From positions 10,474,001-10,538,000 of the forward strand of contig CATNEN010000038.1 in assembly GCA_950097015.1 (NCBI GenBank): a DNA stretch of 64,000 nt. Direction: 5' to 3'. Each line of letters opens with the position of its first letter. The stretch's first letter is position 1. Position numbers and translations under genes: made by a program. Below, piece after piece: positions 33,158-44,494 of this stretch. Source of the stretch: Macrostomum hystrix. Lineage: Eukaryota > Platyhelminthes > Macrostomidae. Under the pieces are notes generated by a model, which searched no databases, had not been told where the DNA came from, and was given only the letters and a program-made list of their open reading frames with translations.

Positions 33158-34550
33158 AATTTCTGTTGACTTTGTCGAATCAACAATCTTTAATCAGATA
33201 GTAGTAAAAACAGTTGTACCAGATGTAACAGAAAGTACAAAGGAAACCAGAAAACGATTGCCAAAACACTATTTTATATCCCAAGCGCGTTTTATAAATA
33301 CCACTTATTGTCATAGTCCATTTTGGATGACTTAATTAATGTTCACAGTAAATTAAATAAATTTAGTAAATTAAATAAATTTAGTTTACTGTATAAACAC
33401 AATGTTTACATTCTATTTAAATTATTAAATCTTGTACACTTAAACAAAGCGTTGTTGTAAAAAACTGCGCAAATGGTTGTTTTTAAACTAAAATGCAATA
33501 CCAGGTATAATTAATTATTTGAGCTATATGGTTTCAGTTATTATCGTTTCTAAACAGCGCAAAAATGACGACGTTTACAAGATATCCGATTCTAGTTTTT
33601 TGTGTCCATAGTTTGTGGTGTTCTCAGTTTTAGTTTAATTTTTTATAAACCTTCATTTCATCATTAATTTTCCACCATTAAATTTGGCGACCTTTTTGAA
33701 AATTAATTAGTTTCTTTAGAGCAATCAGGAATAAACTGATACGATATCGAAAGAAGGAGTGCTTTAAGTTAGAAGAGTTGTACACCGCTTTTTATTACAA
33801 TCGCCAACTTAGGCCACCATAGTAAACACGAGCAAAATGCTATGCTTAATATTTCAGGTTTTTGAACAATTTTATTTTAGTGAATTTCGCCGATATTAAT
33901 TCAATGAGATAGAAAATGACGTATTCGGCGTGCTAAAAATATTGTACGAGTACTGTGAGCTCGCTACCCACACGAAACTACACTAAACACAACAGAAAGG
34001 ATTGCACAGAAAAAACTGTGCGGGAATTGACAATAAAGTAATGGTTTTGTAAACAAAATTGAATTTAGTTCTGAAACCTGTCAAGTACTCATTTATAGGA
34101 AATTAAATATATTAGTGGCAGTAATTATTTAAGTTTAAATTTTTTTGGGAGAAGTGGCCTTTGCAAAGAACAAAAATAACTGGTCTGTTATTAGAAATTT
34201 CAACTAAACATTTTGAATTTTGTCATAAATTAGGTGACACAGACAATAAATCATATAGTGAATTTAATATACTACTTAGGAGTAGTATCAATAAACAGAA
34301 ATAGCTGCATACTACAAGAGACGAGTTGTGAATGCTGAATAAATAACAATGCGAAGTTAATAGGCTAACGGAACACGGGTGCAAAAAAACCAGAGACAAG
34401 AGAAGAGATAAAATTATTAAAACCGCAGTTAGAGTTAGGCCGAGTGCGCAAACAACAGCACAGACACAAGAAAAAATTGCCAGTCACTTGCAAATTGTTG
34501 CCTTCATGTTTGATTTAATTAGACCACACGAACCCCTGCTGTCACAGAGT
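33158..34550. other. Intergenic region between the SR protein gene and paralogue C
   Basis: AT-rich DNA that should hold the promoter of paralogue C (minus) and the 3' UTR of the SR protein gene. The direct repeat AGTAAATTAAATAAATTTAG is near 33350-33380. No gene seen. Confidence 0.4.
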
Positions 34551-35770
34551 TCAACGCTCGTCACCGCTTCCAGCGTCGTTTGAGCGAGACCTCGAGCGGG
34601 AACGCGAGCCGGCAGCCGAACCAGACCTAGAGCGTGACCCAGAAGCAGATCGGGACCTCGAACGCGACTTGTTAGATGCCGAGCGGGATCGGGACCTCGA
34701 CCGGGACTTCTCAGCAGAGCGCGACTTTGATTTTGCAGCACCGGCCGGCAGAGGCGACCGCGAGCGGGACACCGACCGCGAAGCTGATCGAGATTTCGAG
34801 CGGGACCTAGAGCTTCGGCCGCCGCCGCCGCCGCCGTTTCTATTAGCGCCAGCATCGTCGGGCGAGACGCGCCTACGCGATCGCTTCGGCGAGGGCGAAA
34901 CATTGTCACGACGTCGGCGTCCGGGCGGCGACCTGGACCTAGACGGAGTGCGAGATCGGGATCGCGAACGGGACCTGGAGCGGGAACGGGACCTGCGCGG
35001 TCGGCGATCCCGACTACGCGAGCGAGAACGCGACCGGGAACGGGATCCGGACCGGCCGCTCTCGACATCCGCCATCACCTGGATTCGCTTGCCGTGCCAC
35101 TCGTAGCCGTCGTACTTCTCGATGGCCCGCTTCATATCGGAACGGCTATCGAATTCGACAATGCCCTCGCCACGGTTGGGCCGGTGGGCGTCGGTGTACA
35201 TCACTTCGCCAGCGCGGCGCATCAGGTCCTGCGGGTGGCAACAATGTGTAACAATAATTCAAGTGGTGCTTCAAATAAATAATGGACACATAGATAATTG
35301 AATTTTTCAAATAGACCAGGATTGTTCAATCAAATGGTTCGTCAAAAAGATTAGTCCATAAATAATTGGACAGTAACATGCGCAGAGTTCCAGACCTTGA
35401 GATCCTGCCAGCTGACGCCGGTGCTCAGGTTCTTGACTAGTAGGCGATGCCGAGTCCGCACAGGCGGTCCGTAACGACCGCCGCTGGCGCCGCCGCCGCC
35501 ACCACCGCCGCCGCCGCCGCGAGAACGCCTCGGTGCGCCGTCGGACTTAGCGAACTCGAGGCTGATCCGTTCGCCGCAGAGTTCCCGGCCGCTCAGGTTG
35601 GCCACGGCATCCTCGGCGTCCCTGGAGGATTCCAGTTCGACAAAGGCGAAGCCGGTGCGCATGACAACTTCGACGCACTTGCCGTAGCCGCGGAAGAAAC
35701 GCTCAATGTCGCGCCTAGAGGCACGGTCGGCTACGCCGCCTAGGAACAAGCGCCTCTGACCTCTGGGCAT
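34551..35770 (-). CDS. SRSF4/5/6: Serine/arginine-rich splicing factor, SRSF4/5/6 type
   Basis: Two exons on the minus strand: 35770-35396 (125 codons, AAG|GTCTGG) and 35228-34551 (after ACCCGCAG, phase 0). Total 350 residues. RRM1 (about 6-77) has RNP2 RLFLGGV and RNP1 TGFAFVEL. A glycine-rich linker (84-98) follows. The second, pseudo-RRM (about 109-182) bears the SWQDLKD signature, split by the intron, which marks two-RRM SR proteins. The RS domain (about 185-350) is long Arg-Ser repeats. Such proteins bind exonic enhancers and recruit U1 and U2AF during splicing in the nucleus; SR protein kinases phosphorylate the RS tail. The vertebrate SRSF4, 5 and 6 and fly B52 share this layout, and I cannot tell which is the closest. 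The antisense 145-codon frame over the RS part is a shadow. Confidence 0.92.
35229..35395 (-). other. Intron of the SR protein gene
   Basis: 167 bp with GT...AG ends on the minus strand. It divides the SWQDLKD motif of RRM2. Confidence 0.8.
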
Positions 35771-37288
35771 GTTGCTGAGCAGGCTTTGAGCAGTTTACTT
35801 TCTGGGATGATCGGGACTCGAGACGAATCGCGTCAAATTAGCTGGAAAAGAAAAATGTTAAGAAGACACAAGGGGAAAGGTTAGCTCTGACTTAACACAA
35901 TGCATAATTTGTATTTTCAGACAATAATGCCCTTTAAATGTAAAAAACTGAATTTAAGTTAGTACATAAAACGGGTCGTCTTTTATAGACAAAAGCAATT
36001 AGCTATACTTTGCGCACACAAAATGACTCAACCAAGCTAACCTTCTAGAGATTTGTTTTTATTCCTGAATAATAATATTTATTCCTGAATATAATTAGCA
36101 TCAACAGCACAGCTCTACGACGATCGATCTAGAAGTCATTTATCCTGTGAAAAATGTAAAAAAAAATTATCCATAAGAACAAATGGCATTAATAAAGGTA
36201 TTGCTGACAGAATAAAATAATTTAAGACCAAAGCATGCATGTTAGTAGCACAGCTACTCACTTTAAACGTTGGCTCAAAAACTTTCTCATCTCAGTTTAA
36301 TCCCAGAACTCCCCTCCGCCAGAGCCACCGGCCGGAAAGCCAGTCAGACAGCCGGTCAGCCGGTTCAACAGAACCCCAGCGGATTCTCCTCCCCCATCGG
36401 TGATCAATCGAGATCAGTCAGGACAGCCGATCGATTGGAAAGTTACCGGGCTAAAAATTGACTTGTCCTTTTTTAATCTGGAGAAGAAGAATATACTTAC
36501 TCATGCATAATAATAAAGTATATTCTCTATCTCTATTCTATCTGCTCTCACTCTCTGACTGCAGGTTAATCTCCAAGGCCTCGCCAGTGGCCCAGGCAGC
36601 CAGGTCGGGACCACGCCAAGCTTTCAGCAGCCGATCTACGCCTGTCAGCCAGCCAGCCAGCCAGCCAGAAAATTTATTTCGAAAGTTGCGGAGGCGGCTA
36701 CAATAAAAAAACAATGTGCGAAGCCAATTGCAAACAACTGAATAGACTGTTATCACAAGTGCAGAGATAGAGAATGGGACAGAGAATCTAGATGAAGGGA
36801 GGAATACAGAAAGATGGGAGATTATAGATTAAAGAGAGATTTGAAAGATGATTAGATTAGAGATTAGATGAGAAATTGAAGGGTAGCATTAGTACGGCAC
36901 AGAGTGTACTCAGGATAGTCCCAGATCAATAGAATCCCTTCGCTGACCAGTTGATTGTTACAGAAATAATTGTATATACATACAACCATATACCAGAGAT
37001 TTTCAAACATAGGTTCTCACTATATCCAGAGAAAATAACGATTATAGATAAATAATTTAAATTATTATAAGTACGTACAAGTACATCAGGAGGCATTCAA
37101 ACAGATTTAATAAAGTGATAATTAAAACAACAAGAATGAATCGTTATTTTTTTCATACATAAAAACATGGTCGAGAATTGAAAGAGCTTGTGTTACATTA
37201 GATAAACAAGACAAGTGACAGAAGTACAGAAAGATGAAACAATGCCGGACTGCCCCATAACTAACAAACTGCCCGGCTCGGCAAGGCA
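35771..37288. other. Spacer between ESS2 and the SR protein gene
   Basis: Contains the 5' UTR of the SR gene (35771-35850). It also has a GC-rich patch at 36290-36430 and another at 36560-36690, the latter after a splice-acceptor-like CTGACTGCAG and ending in (CCAG)n near 36650 and CAATAAAAAA. A small unannotated plus-strand transcript is possible, but no convincing protein could be read. A simple GA-rich stretch lies at 36780-36880. Confidence 0.35.
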
Positions 37289-38650
37289 TCAAACATCCGT
37301 CAGGAGGCCGTCAGTCAGGGAGGCGTTCGACCTAGTCGACGCTGTAGCCGAGCCGGCGCCAGACCGCCTGGACGCCGAGGGAGATGGCGACGGTCGGTAG
37401 GAGGCGCGCAGAGCTTTGTCGCCGCCAAAGACACCGCCAGAGCCAGCCGGGCAAGCCGAGCGCTTCAACAGCCTCCTGGCAGCCGGACTGAGGCCCATCG
37501 AGGCTGGCGATGGCGACTTGCCCCCAACGGCTGCGGCTTTTGCTTTAGCGGCGGCGGCATCGTTGACAGCGGCGTCGCGCTGGCGAGCTAGACGACGCTG
37601 TCGGCCAAGACGGTCGGCCAGTTGAACGGTGGGCATGGCGGGGATGCGGAAGTATGGCAGGCCAGACGATGAGGAACTGGGCGTTGCTGACCCAGCGCCA
37701 ACTGCGGGACTGCCGACAATGGACGCTTCGTCTAGACGACACGGTGTGCCATCGACGTTGCCCCAGGTCATTAGAGGCGATTCGCCGACGCCAGGCGAAG
37801 GCGACGGCGTTGCAAGGTAAGAGGCGGCTGCGGCAGCCGACGAGGAGGAATGGCCGGGTGTGGCCAGCTCTCGGCCGTCCGGACCAATTCGACCTGGCAC
37901 GCCCGGCCGACGAAAGACGCCATCGAATGCAGCCGGTGTCAAATCGACGCCTCCAGTGCCAGTCTGGCGTCCGAACGGGGCCTGACGAAAGCGCGTGTTG
38001 GCGTGAACAATCTGGCGCTGGGTCTCAGGCTGGGCCAGAAGCTTCGGTTTCGAGTCGTCAGCGTCGGCGTCATCAGGCGAGTACATGAGGGCGCTGCGCA
38101 CGCGATAGCCCGGCCAGGAGTCCAAACCAGCGGTGACGGTCGTGGAGGTTGACGTCACCTCAGCGGAGGAAGCGGAACCGGCGATGGCTGCCTGAGCTGG
38201 CGATTCCGAACTGTCGTCAGTAGCCGATTGGATGGCTTTCAAAGCCTCGGCCTGCTGATAGAACCAGGCGTATTTCAGTCGCCTGCGACGCTCGGACTCG
38301 TCTAGCAAGGCCTGAAATGAGGCATTGTCCTCAGAGGTGTTGCCAGTCAGGTAAGAGTCTAGGCCCGCAGTTGGAGGGTCAGAGCGCTGCTCAGACTGGA
38401 TGGGGGCCGCCTCACTGCCGACAGCGTCAAAAGAGCTAGCTGGCGTTGCTGCCAGGGTTGCCATGGCGACACAGCCAGCCCCACCGCCGGCCCTGGCATC
38501 CAGATAGCGCTGCTGCGCTCGCAGTCGGGGTAGGTCGGGATAAAAATCCCGTTCAACAATGGCCTCCAAATCGGCAAGGAAGTCTTCCTCGATGTGAACT
38601 TTAAGGCTGCGTGAGCCGCGGCTGCCACCAGCGTGTTTGCTGTCTGACAT
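37289..38650 (-). CDS. ESS2: Splicing factor ESS2 homologue (DGCR14)
   Basis: A single uninterrupted frame of 453 residues. The N-terminal block (VHIEEDFLADLEAIVERDFY + PDLPRLRAQQRYLDA), TSEDNASFQALLDESERRRR with YAWFYQ (about 105-131), the SWPGYRVRSALMYSPD block (about 178-192) with QIVHANTRF, and MTWGNVDGTP (about 300) are all ESS2/DGCR14 signatures in the right order. The C-terminal coil with arginine-rich RLGRQRRLARQRDA is followed by Ser-rich sequence. ESS2 joins late spliceosome (C complex) in the nucleus and is linked to proper splice-site use (known). Compared with the usual length of about 480 it is complete. The absence of introns is notable beside split neighbours and could mean an old intron loss. 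Confidence 0.93.
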   Translation of the reverse strand: MSDSKHAGGSRGSRSLKVHIEEDFLADLEAIVERDFYPDLPRLRAQQRYLDARAGGGAGCVAMATLAATPASSFDAVGSEAAPIQSEQRSDPPTAGLDSYLTGNTSEDNASFQALLDESERRRRLKYAWFYQQAEALKAIQSATDDSSESPAQAAIAGSASSAEVTSTSTTVTAGLDSWPGYRVRSALMYSPDDADADDSKPKLLAQPETQRQIVHANTRFRQAPFGRQTGTGGVDLTPAAFDGVFRRPGVPGRIGPDGRELATPGHSSSSAAAAASYLATPSPSPGVGESPLMTWGNVDGTPCRLDEASIVGSPAVGAGSATPSSSSSGLPYFRIPAMPTVQLADRLGRQRRLARQRDAAVNDAAAAKAKAAAVGGKSPSPASMGLSPAARRLLKRSACPAGSGGVFGGDKALRASYRPSPSPSASRRSGAGSATASTRSNASLTDGLLTDV

Positions 38651-40375
38651 TTATCTGATTTTACAACACAAGGCCTGACAATTATAGATGGCCGGATATT
38701 TATCTCTGGAAATGTAAATAAATAAATAAATTCAAAGAATTATGAAATAAATTTAGAAAATGTAGGTCTTTTTAAGGAATATATTCAAGTTAAGTAGATA
38801 ACAAATATATTCCATGCATTCATGCATGGCAACACACACCTAATCAATAGGTAAGTTCAGCAACAAATTGGTGATGGTTGAGCCTTGTCTTAGTTGATGG
38901 CAGCAATAAGTTTTTGGCAGTCGAACTGGGAAATTTTCGCTACCAATTTAACAAAAACAAAGGTAAAATGATACTGAACTAGATAGTACCTAATTTAATT
39001 AAATGCAAAATTTCAAAATGTAATTTGTTGAAATTTAGTGTCCTAAAAGAGAACTTTAGGAAACTTGTTTAAAGCAAACAAATTTCAAGCTGAAACAAAA
39101 ATACGAAACAAATAGTTTGCTTTACTTTTGAAAATTCAAAATAGAAAGTTGTAAAAGTTCTAAATTCATTTGAAAATCAAAAAAGAAAACCAAATACATG
39201 GAAGCAACATTACTATACAATAGGTCAACCTAAATCCAAAACAGTTCTGTTGCAACCAAAATTTTCCTGTTTCTGTATTCATATCTGTAGCTCCAAAAAT
39301 TTCTTATCTATATCAGTAACTAAAAAATTCCTATATGGATACATATGATGTAATTTGCTCTCTAACATATTATTTTATTTTAGGCACAACTTACTAAAAA
39401 AAAAATTTTCTAATTAATTTCTTTTCTACTAACCAAATTTATTTAATGCATAAAATGGTGCACAAAGAAAAGCTTTCACAAAATAAAAAGTTACAAAAAG
39501 TAGTCATTATATAGAATGAGAATTGAAAATTTCTATTTTGATTAGTCCCAAGTTATATGCTCTGAATTGAGATTGCATTTTGGGGCTTTGACATGGTTGC
39601 AAATCAAAGAAATAAAAAAGTTTCTTGTACCAAAATGGGGTACTGGAATTGCAAAATTTATTTACCACAGCCAATGAGAATTAAAGCATTTTCTGGGACC
39701 TAACAGGTTTGGGGTGAAACCCCAAAACCACTACCCAAGAACATGTATGAAGCATTGAAATCTTGAGAGCTTGATTCCCCAATGCCACAACATGGAATTA
39801 AGAGTTCCCATAATAGGCAGTCTAAAGAAGTGCCTTTGTTATAAATCCTATGACATCCTGTCTATCTTTCCACCCTAACAAAAGTCAACAGACTTTTGTC
39901 AACAACACCAAGGAATTAAGAGATCTCATTGTAGGCAGTCAAAAGCATTTTCACAAATTCAGTGAAATACTTTTTGTCATTAGACTTAATTAGGCAAGGG
40001 AGTGAGAAGTATGCACCATACAATGTGTGCATGTGGCAGTCCCAAATACCACGAATTAAGAGTCACCATTGTAGGCAATTGGGAAAGTTCTTCACAAACA
40101 ATGAGTGTTTTTATCTCTCCAGTGTTTTATTATTGCCATCCATATATCTCTATAATCATGCATATAGCATTGAAGTATTTAGTGGCTTGAGTTTGAAAAG
40201 AATTTTTAGTGAGCTGCATAAGTTGTTTGACTTGAGTTTTCTTTCTACATTTGCTTGTTGTCTCTACTGTCTCTGCATGGGTAGTTTTACCCACTTTAGT
40301 ATAAACTATATTTGAGAACTTAAGGTAGGCCTATAGAAAAAATACAGGAAATAAAAGTTCATGGAAGTGTAGCAG
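38651..40375. other. AT-rich region upstream of ESS2
   Basis: Holds the ESS2 promoter region. A palindromic TCCATGCATTCATGCATGG is at about 38810-38828. No gene is credible; a 117-codon frame at 39962-40315 is AT-rich and featureless. Confidence 0.4.
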
Positions 40376-40765
40376 GGATGCTTTTGTCAATCTTTTTTTG
40401 AAAGTCAAATTTGTAACTCTTCTCTTTGTTTAAATGCACTACATATTTTTTATATGTAAAATATTATAAATATTCTGTTGAATTCATTCACTTTAACAAA
40501 CATTTTTGAGTATATAAATGGTTACTATTTTGGTAAGACAAATCAACTCACCAGTGTGGCCATATAATAGGCCTACAGTCACAGTATTGTGCTGAAATAG
40601 TAAAATTGATCTTGTAAGAAGTGTTCCAATGTGTTGGTTCTTTCTCTATCAAAAGATTGAGGTTGTGACCCTCCAGTCCAGGTGAGCCCTGAGTTCTGAG
40701 AGTGAAAGCCTTTGAAGGAGACCGCTTATGCTATAAAGAATTGCTACCATTAGAGTGTTAGACAT
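40376..40765. repeat. Dispersed repeat, copy 2 (with 30800-31190)
   Basis: Aligns with 30800-31190 through GGGATGCTTTT, ATGTAAAATATTATAAATAT, GACCCTCCAGTCCAGGTGAG and GAGACCGCTTATGCTATA. Same orientation. Confidence 0.8.
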
Positions 40766-40879
40766 GCGAAAGATAAAGTATTGCAGAGTAGGCCTATTCA
40801 AAGTTAAAATGGCATTTTTAGGGCCATCAGCCTAAAGTATGGGGAAATACATGCAGAACTAAGAGAGAAAGAAAAATTG

Positions 40880-41165
40880 TTAAGCCCTGTTACAAAAGCA
40901 AATCTTTATCCATAAACATACATGCGCAAAACCCGGCCGACCCGGCCAAACCGGCCGGGTGAAATGAGGGCCAAGCAAGGTAAGTCGCAAAAACCAATCG
41001 ACCAAGCGCAAAAAAATCAAAGGGGGGACCAAGGGACAAAAAAGGAAGGCGTGAAGAAAAGGAAAAAGGGGAGAGAAAATGAAAGCAAATGAGAGCAAAC
41101 TAAGTTGTAAATAGAGCAATGAAACGAACTAAGTTGCAAATGAGAGCAAAAACTAAGTCACAAGG
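40880..41165. other. Purine-rich block with internal CAAATGAGAGCAAA repeats
   Basis: A short GGCCGGGT hairpin-like patch (40935-40960) is followed by strongly purine-biased sequence and two copies of CTAAGTTG(T/C)AAAT with GAGAGCAAA. The minus-strand 79-codon frame is not convincing. Confidence 0.35.
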
Positions 41166-41732
41166 CCAGCTAAGATTTGGGAGGTTGCGCATGTATGATC
41201 CATAAATTTTGTCCAAAAAGCTCTATATCTATAACTTCAGGTAGCCATATCCAAAGCTACAACAGAACTCCATTAGTATAATCAAATATTGATTGCTGTC
41301 AACCAATTTTGAATTTTGTACAATGGTAGGGCCTAATTGAGCTCTAGGCTGTGGCTTTTAGTGCTAAGACTTGGCTTATAATAATAGGCCTAGCCTGTCA
41401 ATCAACTTATCCTAAATAAAAAATTAAAAAGTTAAGATTTGACTAGGCCTAGCTTGGTTTTTATTTTTTTTATAAAAACTAGCTCAGCCTATTTGCTCTA
41501 GGAGCAAACTTGTAGGATAGGAACTACTTTCTAGTTACATCCTTGATTTTGTAGGCCTAGGCCTAGCTATAAAAGTAGAAAGTAGTTGAAGGCTAGGCCC
41601 ATATCTTGTTGTTTGATTGCTGTCTTTATGCTTGGCACGAATTTCTAATTTTGACATTTTAGTTTCAAGTTGACCATCTCAATAATCAGTAGCCTAGTAT
41701 GCGTAGGCCTCATTTTCTTTGTTATTACTTCC

Positions 41733-41769
41733 TTAGGGTTAGGGTTAGGGTTTAGGGTTAGGTTAGGGT
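41733..41769. repeat. Interstitial telomere-like repeat (TTAGGG)n
   Basis: TTAGGGTTAGGGTTAGGGTT followed by TAGGGTTAGGTTAGGG: about six units of the common animal telomere repeat, with small indels. Confidence 0.93.
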
Positions 41770-42341
41770 ACTTAGATTTCCCAAAGGATGTCTACAAGCG
41801 TACTAACTAACTATATGGCATTATAAGGTAATTTTTAGGTATTTTTAAGTCCCTTTTTTCAAACGTATGAATTTAAACATTTGTGAACTCCCGTGTCTAC
41901 CTGTCAGTTCTATGGGCAAATAGTTTAGGAATTATATGTGATAATTATTTAAGGGGCTTAGGCCTTAGCGAAGGCTAAGCTGCCAGACATAATAATCCAT
42001 CAAGGGCAATAGCTAAATACTTTATTAGGTCTATTATGACCTGGAAAATATATCTCTTTGTTTAGTGTTCGATATGGGAAAAAGTATTTATGTAAAGTGA
42101 GCGTGATTATCTTGACCTTTATAAATATTTGGCTTCTGGCTTTATTTACCACATTAATTGTGTGATTTTTTGGCGGTTCTTTCTCTATCTTGCAAAATTT
42201 AAATGGTTGTGGACTTGTGGACCATGGTTAGCTGCCAACAAGGACCTACTAGGAGGCTTGGGTGCTGAGCTGAAGTAATGATAAAATAAAAAGGATGCTT
42301 TTTACTTGTAATGAAATAATTAGTCTATTTTAAATTGTTAT
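41770..42341. other. AT-rich flank of the LTR retrotransposon
   Basis: No gene or repeat recognised. AAAAAGGATGCTTTTT near 42290 echoes the start of the 40376 repeat. Confidence 0.35.
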
Positions 42342-42774
42342 TAAAATCAAAATATTTCTTGTGTACTGTTATTACAACTAAATTTATGCTAATCATCTTC
42401 TCATATAACCGGTATTTTTGTACGGATGTTTGTATTAATTATGTATTTAGTATTTGTTTAAACTACGCTTGACAAGTTAAATATAAAGTGACACCAGTTG
42501 CAACCGGTTTTCTGACACGCGCGCGCATCGGAACTAGCCACTAAGTTTAGATATTTTAGAAGATTCGAACGTTAGATTATAATTAATAACCACCTTTAAC
42601 TAATCTTGCTCTAGATTGTAAGTGCGTGCGTCAGCAAAGCGATGTAATTGATATAACAGAGAAGTAGGCCCTATCACTAATTATATTACGAATTATATTA
42701 CATTAAGCTGCAGCCTTTCAAAACGACTTACAATTTATTTTAAATGGCGACCACTGACCAATAATTTTATTACA
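42342..42774 (+). repeat. Left long terminal repeat
   Basis: Begins TAAAATCAAAATATTTCTTG, contains ACACGCGCGCGCATCGGAAC and ends ATTTTATTACA. It matches 45280-45713 with a few substitutions and a CG-dinucleotide length change. Confidence 0.9.
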
Positions 42775-42776
42775 AA

Positions 42777-42794
42777 TGGCGACCACGCCAGGAC
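42777..42794 (+). promoter_or_regulatory. Candidate tRNA primer-binding site
   Basis: TGGCGACCACGCCAGGAC starts three bases inside the left LTR. It opens with TGG, the complement of a tRNA CCA end, as expected for a minus-strand primer site. Confidence 0.65.
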
Positions 42795-43180
42795 CATACT
42801 CTAAATGTTAGACTCTGCTGGAATCTATTAGCTATTTTAATATAATCTGGATTCATATTCATTTACTTTGTATAGTTTTGAGTAGTCTCTTCTCTGGTAT
42901 CAAAATTTGTTAATATCTACATACACTTTATCTGTATTTTCTGGTTATATATTGTCTCACTAAATCTCAGTTAGTCTAGAGCTAGTCTCTTGATTGTTGG
43001 CCCTATTGCATGTTGCAACTACAGTTTAACTAGGCCTAGATCTCATTAATGACATATTTCTCCTTTGGTATTGACCTAATAATTTATTTTGTTTCAAACT
43101 ACATTTCAAACTCAATCATAGAAAGTTTGGTCTTAATAGGTTAAGTTAAATAAAGATCTTAGCTTAACATTTCATTTGTG

Positions 43181-44494
43181 ATGTCTCAACACTTAATGGA
43201 CACAATTGAATTAAGAAATTGATCAGTTCAGAGAGCACCTGTGCCAATTCAATCCAACCCTTGGCCAGGCCAATCTGGTGACTTCCAGTCAAACCCAAAT
43301 GCAGACTATTCATTCTTTAACCCACTAGAACAAATCAATAGAACTGAACCAACAATACAAACAAATCCTTTCCATATAGATTATGGTCATAGAGAACCAT
43401 ATGTTCCATCATCATCTGCACAAGAAAATATGAGAGTTCAAGAGTGGATAAACCACAATCCATCAAGAAGCACTAATCCATTTTTAGATGAAGCATCATG
43501 TATTGCTGATTCAGAGCCAACCAATGCTACTAATCCTAGCCTTTTCTTAGGCCCAGTGCCTCAAGTTTTTCAAGCACAAAAGCACACTAGCATTGAGCCT
43601 ATGCCAACATCTTACCAGATTCCTCATGTGCCTAAGCCAGCACCATTTAATGGCAAGGAAGACTTTTCTGATTTCATTGCTAGAATCGATAATTATCTTT
43701 GCAGATTCCCTAGCTTGACTGATGCTATCACAATTCAAACACTTGTTGCTTTCTTAGGTCCAGTCTTTAGTTCTTATAGAGCCTGGTTGGCAAATGCATG
43801 TGCATCAGCAGGTATGCCTCTAGGTACACCTCTTGAACAACTGCCAAATGCTACCTATGACTCATGTGTGCAATTTTTAAAGAGTAGACAAGGTGAGAAA
43901 ACTAGTATTGTTCTTAGAAGAGAAGTTCGGACCCTAACTAGGAAGCCTAATGAAACATTTGAGCAATTCTTGACAAACTTACAAAATCTAGCCATTCAAG
44001 CTTATCCAGAAAATGCCAATAGTGAAGTAGTCCAAACTATGGTACTTGACCAATTTATTGCAGGTGACTTAAAGGTAACAGAGTATTTGTCTAACCAATT
44101 GCACCTTGAGACACCAGAACAAGCCCTACAGCTGGCGCAACAAGTTCGAGAGACACAGTTGCTACTTCAAAGTCAATCTTCACATAGTGCACAAAGAAGC
44201 AATACAATAAGAAACACTAAGCCAATTTACCCACATATGGGAAGTCAGCAATGCAATTCAATAGACTCTCAATCTAACCACATGCAAGCCACTACTAAAA
44301 CATCTGTAAACGCAAGGCCTTATCAACCAGCACTACTGAACCAGCCACAGCGCCAACTGCACCAGAGCAGGAACCAAGGGAAATGCTATGGATATGGTCA
44401 ACATGGGCACATAAATAGGAATTGCCCAAACGCCAATCAAGCTGGATCACAGGGCAGATTCCAGCCAAGAGTGCCAACTGCCCTACCACTGTAG
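43181..44494 (+). pseudogene. Gag polyprotein of the LTR element, with an early stop
   Basis: From the ATG at 43181 the frame runs 13 codons to a TGA at 43220-43222, then stays open to 44494. The open part has an Asn/Pro-rich N terminus, a capsid-like region (PAPFNGKEDFSDFIARIDNY, LRREVRTLTRKPNETFEQFL) and a nucleocapsid-like zinc knuckle. The knuckle reads CYGYGQHGHINRNC: the second Cys of the CCHC set is Tyr, so it is probably non-functional. The protease frame overlaps the end in another frame (43241 and 44422 differ by -1), as in elements using -1 ribosomal frameshifting. Early stop plus damaged knuckle argue that this copy is inactive. Confidence 0.8.

Noticed and set aside
34669-35106. 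145-codon plus-strand ORF of acidic/Arg repeats (RDRDLDRDF)
   Set aside because: Antisense of the RS domain of the SR protein gene.
36270-36706. A small two-exon plus-strand gene between ESS2 and the SR gene
   Set aside because: The candidate exons have splice-like edges, but the joined reading frames hit a stop and no recognisable protein results.
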